From Lachnospiraceae bacterium (GTDB lineage Bacteria; Bacillota_A; Clostridia; Lachnospirales; Lachnospiraceae), in contig JAGBNT010000057.1 of the NCBI GenBank assembly GCA_017634255.1, positions 1 through 32,940 on the forward strand: DNA of 32,940 nt, in the 5' to 3' direction. The notes below the pieces were generated by a model, which saw only the letters and a program-made list of their open reading frames with translations, was not told the DNA's origin and did not search any database. The position numbers and the translations under genes were made by a program. Below are positions 15,063 to 21,453 of the stretch, piece after piece. How positions within the stretch are numbered: position 1 is the first letter of the stretch; the number at the start of each line of letters is the position of its first letter.

Positions 15063-17159
15063 TTGCTTAGGATAGAGAACACTTTAAGCAGAACATATGA
15101 AGAGAGGATGGCGGATAATTACACGACGCTCCCGCTGATTTCCAGCGAATGGACGAACTATAATCCGTCAGACCCGGGTATAACCATCCTCGAAAACCTT
15201 ACGGCTTTTGAGGCTCTTCAGGGCTCGAGGATCAACAGTTTAAGCTACAGGGCAAAAATAATGCTGCTGGCTATGGCAGGCTTTAAGCCTGTAAAGGGCA
15301 AGAGCTCAAGGCTTCTGCTTGCCTGCGAGACGGATGCAGGGTCAGGCACATTTCCCGCCAATCAGCGCTTTTTGCTCGGAGATATGGTCTACGAGACCAG
15401 AAGGGCAGTGGACCACTGCACCCACCGCCTTAAGGGTATATTTTCCTACTATGACGGAAGCTTTCATAACTACAGCTACTTATGCGACAGGGAGTACAAT
15501 ATCCACGCGAAGGTCTTCGGAGAAAAGCCTAAGGTTGGCGACAGCATTTATTTTATAGCCGATTCCCTGCCGGAGGCAGGACAGGAGGCTCTGTTTTACA
15601 TTACCCTGGACAGCAGGTTTAACAGGAACGCCGTCGAGGACAGGGCGGGTAATATCTTTGCGGGTCTTAAATGGGAGTGCTACACGGAGGAAGGCTTTAA
15701 GGAGATAAAGGTAAAGGACTATACCGGGGCCTTTCTGGTAAGCGGAGAGCTAAAACTCCGTATGCCGAATGAAAAGAGCGCGGTGTACGACGAGGCACCG
15801 GAAAAGGGGTACTGCATCAAAGCCACGCTGACCAGGGCTAACTACGATATAAGGCCGGGCTTTACCGCGGTGGATGCCTTTCTTTTCGAGGTGTGGCAGC
15901 GGGACACCAGGTCTTTGAGCCTGACCTTCCAGAAGTCCAATAAGCTGAATATCCTGAGCCCTATCGCCAACGAGGGATATATTCTCGTGTTCGGCAAGGA
16001 GAAGAAGGGCTCGTCCTATAAGAGATACGAGCTGGCGGTAGACGGTGAGGTAAAGGGCAGGTTCTGTCTGTACAAGCCGGGAGAAAACGGATATTTCTCG
16101 CTGGAATTTGACAGGAAGAAATTCGGCTACGAGCCTGAAAAGCTTAAGGATGCCATTAAGGTCGTCATCTACAGCGAGGAGATAATGAGGCGATACAGGG
16201 TCGGCAGCGTAATAGGCTACGACGACCAGGAGATCGAACTGCCGGTAAAGCATATAGTTACAGAGTCATTTTCCCTTATTGCAAAGAGGAAGGATGAGAA
16301 CGGGGAGGATATCTTCGATTTCGTCAGACCGGAAAAGGACGGAGAGGATGCGCTTTATTACCACCTTCTCGAGGACGACGGCAGGATAATCATAGAGGAC
16401 GCTGGAGATTTCATCGGAGCAGAGCTCTTTATGGCTGGCGTCGCGGTATTTGAGGGTGAAAAGGGAAATATCCGGGCAGGAAACTATTTCCGCGCAGAAG
16501 GACTGGACAGCAGTTTAAGATTTTACAATCCGGGTCCCGGTGTCGGCGGCTGCTACAGCGAGGTTCTAAGCGACGTGAAGAACCGTTTCAGGGAGGACGT
16601 ATATACGCCCTACACCTGTGTTACCGCCGAGGACTACGAGAGAGCCGCTGCCTCGACTCCCGGTCTTTGCATAAGGAAGGTCAGGGCGCGTATGGACGAG
16701 ATGGAGAACCTCGTGCATATTTCGGTGATGCCCGGAACCGACGAGGAGCATCCGAGCCTTTCGGATACCTATAAGGAGGCGATCTTCGATATGCTCACGA
16801 AGCGCCGTCTGGTGACTACTCGCTTCCAGATACTCGCTCCCATATATGTCGGAGTGGCGGTAAGGAGCACGGTTTATGTAAAGAGGCATTACAGGGACTG
16901 CAGGGAAGAGATCGAGACATGCTTTAAGGAAAAGCTGGACTACACCAAGGCAGATAAAAATTTCGGGGAGCCGCTTAAATTTGAAGACGTATTCCGTGCC
17001 GTAGAGGAGCTGGACTGCGTAGAGTATATATATGAGCTGTCTTTAAGACCGGAAAATCCGAAGAAGGCAAGCCTTAAGGATACGGACATCTATCCTGAGG
17101 AAAACTGCCTCCTCTATCCCGGACAGATCGACCTTGAGATTGTAACGTATGATAAATAA
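15063..17159 (+). CDS. Second baseplate wedge protein (gpJ-like, Pvc12-like)
   Basis: The 698-residue product opens Y-E-E-R-M-A-D-N-Y and W-T-N-Y-N-P-S-D-P-G-I-T-I-L-E-N-L-T-A, the characteristic start of the second gpJ-like wedge protein in CIS, where D-P-G-x-T-L-L-E-L is typical. Near residue 515 comes V-T-A-E-D-Y-E-R-A-A, then I-R-K-V-R-A-R and V-S-V-M-P-G-T, matching the gpJ core, then a C-terminal domain with Y-V-G-V-A-V-R. With the larger wedge protein it probably builds heteromeric wedges like T4 gp6/gp7. It starts with TTG 15063, GGAGGAAG 8 bases upstream, 48 bases after the preceding stop. Confidence 0.88.
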   Translation: MLRIENTLSRTYEERMADNYTTLPLISSEWTNYNPSDPGITILENLTAFEALQGSRINSLSYRAKIMLLAMAGFKPVKGKSSRLLLACETDAGSGTFPANQRFLLGDMVYETRRAVDHCTHRLKGIFSYYDGSFHNYSYLCDREYNIHAKVFGEKPKVGDSIYFIADSLPEAGQEALFYITLDSRFNRNAVEDRAGNIFAGLKWECYTEEGFKEIKVKDYTGAFLVSGELKLRMPNEKSAVYDEAPEKGYCIKATLTRANYDIRPGFTAVDAFLFEVWQRDTRSLSLTFQKSNKLNILSPIANEGYILVFGKEKKGSSYKRYELAVDGEVKGRFCLYKPGENGYFSLEFDRKKFGYEPEKLKDAIKVVIYSEEIMRRYRVGSVIGYDDQEIELPVKHIVTESFSLIAKRKDENGEDIFDFVRPEKDGEDALYYHLLEDDGRIIIEDAGDFIGAELFMAGVAVFEGEKGNIRAGNYFRAEGLDSSLRFYNPGPGVGGCYSEVLSDVKNRFREDVYTPYTCVTAEDYERAAASTPGLCIRKVRARMDEMENLVHISVMPGTDEEHPSLSDTYKEAIFDMLTKRRLVTTRFQILAPIYVGVAVRSTVYVKRHYRDCREEIETCFKEKLDYTKADKNFGEPLKFEDVFRAVEELDCVEYIYELSLRPENPKKASLKDTDIYPEENCLLYPGQIDLEIVTYDK

Positions 17160-17210
17160 GGACAGTACATTACCGGGGATAAGACCCAATTAACATAGGA
17201 GTGTTTGGAC

Positions 17211-18308
17211 ATGCCCAGATATTCAATCAGGAAAAACAGAATAAGGCAGGGGTATCTCGACGGGTTTGACTTAAATGAACAGACAGGAGAACTCGTCCTT
17301 AACAGGGATTCCCTGTACCACTGTATATTTTTGCGCGGCATAAACGGCATTGATACCGGAGCGCAGTGGGGAAGGATATCCTATAAGGCTCATATCGACG
17401 GGGAACTGGTAAGCTGCATCTATGCCGCAGCGGTGAACTTTGAGACCTTCGAGTATAATGGGGAATATATCGGGCTGGATGAGTATTTTACAAACAGTGA
17501 GATCAATTCACAGGATAAGATACTGCTCTTAAAGAGGATGGGGGCGAAGAGGTTTGTGGGAAGCGACGATGCGCTTCTTTACGAGCTGGAGGGTCAATAT
17601 CTTTATTTTGCCATAGAGGTTACCGGAGAGGGGGATATGGTGCTCTCGGATCTCTTCGTGGACAGCATCGGGGATAATTTCATGACTACCTTCCCCGAGA
17701 TATATGTGGACAGGAACAGCTTTTTCCACAGGTACATGTCCATCTTTTCCAGTATATACAATGATTTTGACAACGAGATCGACCATCTTCCCGACATGCT
17801 AAATCTCGATACCTGTCCGGTGGAGCTTCTGGTGGAATACGCCAGCTGGATGGGAATAGATTTAAAGGGCGGATATCTTAAGGAGAACGTTATCAGGAGC
17901 ATAGTCAAGGAAGCCTACAGCCTAAACAAGATGAAGGGGACCAGGGCTGCGATGGAGCGAATCCTAAAGATAATACTGGACGACGAATGTATAATAATCG
18001 AGCACAATCTCGTGCGCTCCTGGGTAAAGAAGGAGAATGCGGAGGTTCCCCCGGGCTTTAAGCCGAAGAGCATATACGATGTTACGGTGCTGATAAAGGG
18101 TCAGCTAAACGAGGACCTAAGGCACCAGCTGATATATATTTTAAGGCAATTTGTTCCTGCAAGAACGAGACTTAATATTGCACAAATGGATGAACATGTT
18201 ATAATTGATTCTAATTCATATCTTGATATCAATGCCAAGCTGCCCGAGCAGACGGATGCGATACTCGATGAAGGAACTTCATTAGACGGAACGATAGTTT
18301 TAAGTTAA
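17211..18308 (+). CDS. Tail protein gpI-like baseplate component
   Basis: From ATG 17211 the product is 365 residues. ATG is chosen over the in-frame TTG at 17205 because AGGAG (17197-17201) is 9 bases from the ATG but only 3 from the TTG. The central part has F-P-E-I-Y-x-D, Y-M-S-I-F-S-S-I-Y-N-D-F-D-N-E-I-D and L-P-D-M-L-N-L-D-T-C-P-V-E-L-L-V-E-Y-A-S-W-M-G. Then K-M-K-G-T-R-A-A-M-E-R-I-L follows. This is the pattern of phage tail protein I-like proteins in CIS (Pvc13 vicinity). It bridges wedge and fibre or periphery. The last 60 residues use more AT-rich codons than the rest. No separate tail fibre gene follows, so receptor binding is not explained by a visible gene. Confidence 0.85.
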   Translation: MPRYSIRKNRIRQGYLDGFDLNEQTGELVLNRDSLYHCIFLRGINGIDTGAQWGRISYKAHIDGELVSCIYAAAVNFETFEYNGEYIGLDEYFTNSEINSQDKILLLKRMGAKRFVGSDDALLYELEGQYLYFAIEVTGEGDMVLSDLFVDSIGDNFMTTFPEIYVDRNSFFHRYMSIFSSIYNDFDNEIDHLPDMLNLDTCPVELLVEYASWMGIDLKGGYLKENVIRSIVKEAYSLNKMKGTRAAMERILKIILDDECIIIEHNLVRSWVKKENAEVPPGFKPKSIYDVTVLIKGQLNEDLRHQLIYILRQFVPARTRLNIAQMDEHVIIDSNSYLDINAKLPEQTDAILDEGTSLDGTIVLS

Positions 18309-18331
18309 AGGTTTAATAAGGATAGTACACA

Positions 18332-18631
18332 ATGACGATCGAAGAAATCAAAGGGGAAGACAGGCTGCAGCTCAATGTGGAGGGTAAGATAGATACGCTT
18401 ACCAGTGGGGAGTTTCAGAATGTGGTCCTGAAATCCTTTCAAAAGGATAAAAATATCGTGATCAATATGGAAAAGGTGGACTATATTTCCAGCGTGGGGT
18501 TAAGAGCACTTATCCTGGGACAGAAGACAGCGACCTCAAAGGGCGGGAGCATGATAGTGATAAATGCAGCCCCCTCAGTGCAGGATGTTTTCAGAGTCAC
18601 CGGGTTCGATAAGGTTCTTACGATAAGGTAA
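18332..18631 (+). CDS. STAS-domain protein (anti-sigma factor antagonist-like)
   Basis: The 99-residue protein is a single STAS domain. L-N-V-E-G-K-I-D-T-L-T-S occupies about residues 14-25, and I-V-I-N-M-E-K-V-D-Y-I-S-S-V-G-L-R-A-L about 42-60. The S53/S54-V-G-L stretch is where SpoIIAA/RsbV-type proteins carry the phosphorylated serine. In known systems such proteins switch partner between an anti-sigma kinase and other targets according to phosphorylation. No sigma or classical anti-sigma gene is next to it. The only GHKL ATPase nearby is the membrane protein at 19416, which could be its kinase; that pairing is inferred. It lies 23 bases after a baseplate gene and 1 base before an ABC ATPase, so all three are probably one transcript. 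Confidence 0.9.
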   Translation: MTIEEIKGEDRLQLNVEGKIDTLTSGEFQNVVLKSFQKDKNIVINMEKVDYISSVGLRALILGQKTATSKGGSMIVINAAPSVQDVFRVTGFDKVLTIR

Positions 18632-18632
18632 G

Positions 18633-19331
18633 ATGATAAGCTTTAAAAACATCTGCAAGCGATTTGAGGGGAGTGATTCCCCTCTTTTTTCTGATTTTAA
18701 TCTGGACGTGGAGGACGGAGAATTTGTCCTTTTGACGGGTAAAAGCGGAGTTGGCAAGAGCACGCTGATAAAGATGCTGATAAAGGAGATCGAGCCGGAT
18801 TCCGGGGAGATAACTGTGGACAGGTATATCCTGTCAGATATAAGCGCGGCGAAGATACCGGATTACAGAAGGAAGATAGGGGTAGTCTTTCAGGATTTCA
18901 AGCTCTTTGAGGAATATACGATATACGGAAACCTGTCCCTGGTGCTGTCCCTTACGGGAGGACACACGGGGAATACGGAGAAGAAGATCACGGATATCCT
19001 GACCATGATGGGTATAGACAATCTTCACAAAAGATATCCGAAGGAGCTTTCCGGAGGAGAGAAGCAGAAGGTATGCATGGCGAGGGCGCTTATCAACAAT
19101 CCTATGGTATTGCTGGCGGATGAGCCCACGGGAAATCTGGACCCCAGGTCCTCGGCTGAGATAATGAGGCTTATGGAGCTTGTGCACAGGCATGGGACGA
19201 CGGTGGTAATGGCTACCCACGACCTCGGTACTGCGGAGAGGCTTAACGTTACATGCAGGGTGGTTGAGCTGGATAAACTGCACAGTGACAATTTAAGTGA
19301 CCAGCCTACCACTGAACAGTTATTAAGGTAA
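18633..19331 (+). CDS. FtsE-like ABC-type ATPase without a visible permease
   Basis: This 232-residue ATPase is complete. Walker A is G-K-S-G-V-G-K-S-T (36-44), the Q-loop glutamine is Q87 in V-V-F-Q-D-F-K-L-F, the signature L-S-G-G-E is 139-143, Walker B V-L-L-A-D-E is 159-164 and the switch histidine is H196. The F-Q-D-F-K-L-F and N-L-D-P-R motifs resemble FtsE and LolD/MacB-type ATPases, which act with FtsX-like membrane partners in envelope remodelling. No FtsX or other permease is in the window. The start is one base after the STAS stop, so translation is probably coupled. It may energise or gate a membrane step of the CIS with the TM proteins downstream, or use a permease encoded elsewhere. 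Confidence 0.9.
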   Translation: MISFKNICKRFEGSDSPLFSDFNLDVEDGEFVLLTGKSGVGKSTLIKMLIKEIEPDSGEITVDRYILSDISAAKIPDYRRKIGVVFQDFKLFEEYTIYGNLSLVLSLTGGHTGNTEKKITDILTMMGIDNLHKRYPKELSGGEKQKVCMARALINNPMVLLADEPTGNLDPRSSAEIMRLMELVHRHGTTVVMATHDLGTAERLNVTCRVVELDKLHSDNLSDQPTTEQLLR

Positions 19332-19364
19332 ATGAGAATAATATAGTAGCACAGCTAGTAGTTT

Positions 19365-19376
19365 TTATGGTATTAT
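19365..19376 (+). promoter_or_regulatory. Possible extended -10 promoter
   Basis: TGGTATTAT (19368-19376) fits the TGnTATAAT extended -10 consensus with one mismatch. No convincing -35 is seen. It lies 40 bases upstream of the next ATG in the 84-base gap after the ABC ATPase gene. A small AGACC/GGTCT stem (19377-19381, 19391-19395) follows. It could give the membrane-protein and ATPase genes an internal promoter. Confidence 0.35.
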
Positions 19377-19415
19377 AGACCTATATTTTGGGTCTGACAG
19401 GGGAGCGTTAATTCA

Positions 19416-20309
19416 ATGAGCTTACTTCAAAAGCTGTTGATGGCAGCGGCATGTATCTTTTTTATTTTAACTACTTATGGGTTATTTAATTTCAATGTCT
19501 ATCTTATAATCCTCTTTTTTCTACTGCACAGCTTGTGCATTATCCTCTTTGCATACAGGACATACGCGGATGTGCACGACGACCAGATGGACTCCGCCAC
19601 CTACCAGCAGGATATAGGACGAGAGCTCGCGGATAAGAACGAGGAGCTTGGAAGGCTCAAGAAATCCATGGAGGAGAGCGAGGGTAAGCTTCTGGAGGTT
19701 TCCAGGGAGAAGGAGGCTCTTTCGCTGGAGAATGAGGAGCTCAGGAAGAATATAGAAGCCCTTGAGGAAGCGAAGGGGGCGCTGGAGAAGGAAAAGGCTA
19801 AGCTCGATACGGCGGAGGCAAATGTAAAGGGGCTGCTTCCTCCCATGAGCAGCGGCTATATGAAAAATACGACAGTAAATATCATAGAGCTTGCCAATCA
19901 GGCAAAGGAAGAGCTGGAGGACAGCGCAAGGGAGGCAAATCTGCATGTCAGCGTTTCCTCCCCCGGAGATACGCTCTTAGTCAAGGCAGACCCCGGCAGG
20001 CTTAAGATCATGTTCAGGAATATAATCGATAATTCCATAAAATATATGAAAAAGGCGGGGTCTCTCGTCATCACGATCTCCACGATAAATGACGATATCT
20101 TTATAGTGCTTAAGGATACGGGAGAGGGACTTCCCGAGGATGAGACAAAGCATATATTCGAGCTTAATTATCAGGGCTCGAACCGCATAAGCGGAAACGG
20201 ACTGGGGCTTTCACAGGCGAGAGCCATAGTGGAGTATTACGGCGGTACAATTTACGCAAAAAGTACGCAGGGCAAGGGAATGGGTATCTACATTCAGCTG
20301 CCTGCATGA
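19416..20309 (+). CDS. Membrane GHKL ATPase, histidine-kinase-like but lacking the phospho-histidine
   Basis: Residues 7-47 hold two hydrophobic segments separated by a short turn, so the protein is a hairpin in the membrane with the rest in the cytoplasm. Residues of about 60-140 are coiled coil. The C-terminal ATPase domain has an N-box (N-I-I-D-N-S-I-K-Y-M, with N206 as the second key Asn), G1 D-T-G-E-G (from 234), an I-F-E-L F-box and G2 G-N-G-L-G-L. The helix that should carry H-E-x-R-T-P has no histidine; the linker reads L-L-P-P-M-S-S-G-Y-M. There is no extracellular sensor. It may phosphorylate the nearby STAS protein on serine, as SpoIIAB-type GHKL kinases do, or serve as a pseudokinase. 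Either role is inferred. Confidence 0.8.
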   Translation: MSLLQKLLMAAACIFFILTTYGLFNFNVYLIILFFLLHSLCIILFAYRTYADVHDDQMDSATYQQDIGRELADKNEELGRLKKSMEESEGKLLEVSREKEALSLENEELRKNIEALEEAKGALEKEKAKLDTAEANVKGLLPPMSSGYMKNTTVNIIELANQAKEELEDSAREANLHVSVSSPGDTLLVKADPGRLKIMFRNIIDNSIKYMKKAGSLVITISTINDDIFIVLKDTGEGLPEDETKHIFELNYQGSNRISGNGLGLSQARAIVEYYGGTIYAKSTQGKGMGIYIQLPA

Positions 20310-20329
20310 GACGAAGATAAGAACAGGGC

Positions 20330-20899
20330 ATGTATAAGCAGAAAAGAAACAAAAGGGTATTATTATTTATGGCGGGGTTATATATCGCCATTGCGCTGTT
20401 GGCGGTAGCGTTCCTCAATATAAAGGGGTCGGTCTTCAAGATGAGGTCTGAGATTGCCGAGTCCCTTGAGGGCAGTACGAGGACACAGCTGCAAAAGTCC
20501 ATTGTAACGGGAACGGCGGTTTCGGTGGATACGGCAGCGGTGAAGGAAGAGGTCGAGGAGCCCGAGCCGGAGCCGCAGACCATGGTTATGGACGAGGACT
20601 CTTCAATTACGGTCCAGCCCGGGGTGCTCGTGGATAATGCTGAGGAAGAGCCTGCCGAGGAGAAGCACTATTATGAATTTACTGCCATTAATTCGCAGAC
20701 CATACTCCACATGAGGGAAGAGCCGGATATAAAATCCAAGAGCATTTATAAGCTGAAGCCCGGGACAAAGGGATTTGTGCTAGAGCTCGGAGACGACTGG
20801 TCTTACGTTACGGCAGAGGGGCATGCGGGATATTGCTCTAATGAATATCTGAATTTGAGGGAGATACCTGAGGAAGATTATCCGGAGGAGCTCAGATAA
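20330..20899 (+). CDS. Single-pass membrane protein with extracytoplasmic SH3 domain
   Basis: The 189-residue protein has a basic N-terminus (K-Q-K-R-N-K-R) and one membrane segment at about residues 10-30, so the C-terminal part should be outside. A flexible E/P-rich region (about 65-110) leads to a bacterial SH3 domain at about 116-178: L-H-M-R-E-E-P-D-I-K-S-K-S-I-Y-K-L-K-P-G-T-K-G, then D-D-W-S-Y-V-T-A-E-G-H-A-G-Y-C-S-N-E-Y-L. Bacterial SH3 domains commonly bind peptidoglycan. In a CIS locus without phage-like fibre genes it could tie the particle or its controller to the cell wall, analogous in role to membrane proteins described for Streptomyces and cyanobacterial CIS. That analogy is mine. 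The ribosome site is weak (GGGC). Confidence 0.82.
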   Translation: MYKQKRNKRVLLFMAGLYIAIALLAVAFLNIKGSVFKMRSEIAESLEGSTRTQLQKSIVTGTAVSVDTAAVKEEVEEPEPEPQTMVMDEDSSITVQPGVLVDNAEEEPAEEKHYYEFTAINSQTILHMREEPDIKSKSIYKLKPGTKGFVLELGDDWSYVTAEGHAGYCSNEYLNLREIPEEDYPEELR

Positions 20900-20903
20900 G
20901 ATT

Positions 20904-21140
20904 ATGAATTTAGATGAAAGATTGGATAAAATGGCAAAAAAGAAGCCTTCCGGGGATCCCTATTATCAGGATGAGCCGGATGGTCTTATGTACAAGCCAT
21001 GGGAAAAGCGGCCCTTCCTCAATGAGGATAAGGGCGTTTTTGCGTCTAAGGAAGAAAAGTCCCTGAATAAGGCACCGAGCGTATTTGACGCAACTGCCAT
21101 ATTTAAGGTGGGACATAAACAGGAAGACTACAGGAGATAA
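20904..21140 (+). CDS. Small hydrophilic protein of unknown function
   Basis: This 78-residue protein begins 4 bases after the SH3-protein stop (GGAGGAG lies within the end of that gene). It is strongly charged and has no membrane segment or recognised motif. Its middle has Y-Y-Q-D-E-P-D-G-L-M-Y-K-P-W-E-K-R-P-F, rich in aromatic residues and proline, as in proteins that bind partners through extended peptides. It could be a linker between the membrane module and the AAA+ ATPase, or a small cargo or adaptor. Tight spacing supports it as a real gene, but the function cannot be given. Confidence 0.65.
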   Translation: MNLDERLDKMAKKKPSGDPYYQDEPDGLMYKPWEKRPFLNEDKGVFASKEEKSLNKAPSVFDATAIFKVGHKQEDYRR

Positions 21141-21143
21141 AGT

Positions 21144-21267
21144 TTGAAAGTCATGTCGATACATGACTTTCAACTTCGCATTGGTGCCGCTAAAGCGTCT
21201 CAAATGCAATTATCGCATCAGAGAAATCCTTCGGAATTTCTCTTCGCGTGCCACAAAAAACGTGGCA
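21144..21267 (+). promoter_or_regulatory. Array of three hairpins ahead of the AAA+ ATPase region
   Basis: Three stems are visible. TTGAAAGTCATGT pairs with ACATGACTTTCAA (21144-21156, 21161-21173; 13 bp, loop CGAT). GAGAAATCC pairs with GAATTTCTC (21221-21229, 21234-21242; one mismatch, loop TTCG). TGCCAC pairs with GTGGCA (21249-21254, 21262-21267). A nested CGCT-AA-AGCG also lies between the first two. None is followed by a T-run. The array could be a processing or stabilising element, or a structured leader. Confidence 0.55.
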
Positions 21268-21279
21268 GAAAGGAAAGAA

Positions 21280-21405
21280 ATGGGAAAGTATGATGCTGAG
21301 CTGAAAACCAAACCCTTTAAGGATTACAGCGAGTATATGGAATATATATTCGACGCGGTCAATTCTTGTCTGGATAAGTACATGGATCATATCAAGAGTG
21401 TCTAA
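21280..21405 (+). CDS. 41-codon ORF, probable N-terminal part of the AAA+ ATPase ending at an in-frame TAA
   Basis: ATG 21280 is preceded by AGGAAAG at 21271-21277, a good ribosome site. The product is M-G-K-Y-D-A-E-L-K-T-K, then a helix with Y-M-E-Y-I-F-D-A-V-N-S-C-L-D-K-Y. TAA 21403-21405 ends it. The same frame then runs open (A-S-G-D-G-G-Y-K-S-I-L-Y-P-D-I-E-V) straight into the ATPase. It therefore looks like the first exon-like part of the ATPase gene cut by a stop codon, rather than an independent gene. A small stand-alone protein is the alternative. Confidence 0.55.
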   Translation: MGKYDAELKTKPFKDYSEYMEYIFDAVNSCLDKYMDHIKSV

Positions 21406-21453
21406 GCTTCCGGCGACGGGGGATATAAGAGTATACTTTATCCCGATATTGAG

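Noticed and set aside
1..18308. Contractile-tail prophage
   Set aside because: No capsid, portal, terminase, integrase or lysis genes. DUF4255, DUF4280, CIS_tube and Pvc15-like proteins are CIS-specific.
1076..18308. Classical type VI secretion system
   Set aside because: No TssJLM membrane complex, ClpV or TssB/C pair is present. A single long sheath protein and Pvc-like genes point to the extracellular-type CIS.
21163..21405. Longer 80-codon version of the small ORF starting at 21163
   Set aside because: The start lies inside the hairpin array with no ribosome site. ATG 21280 has AGGAAAG at proper spacing.
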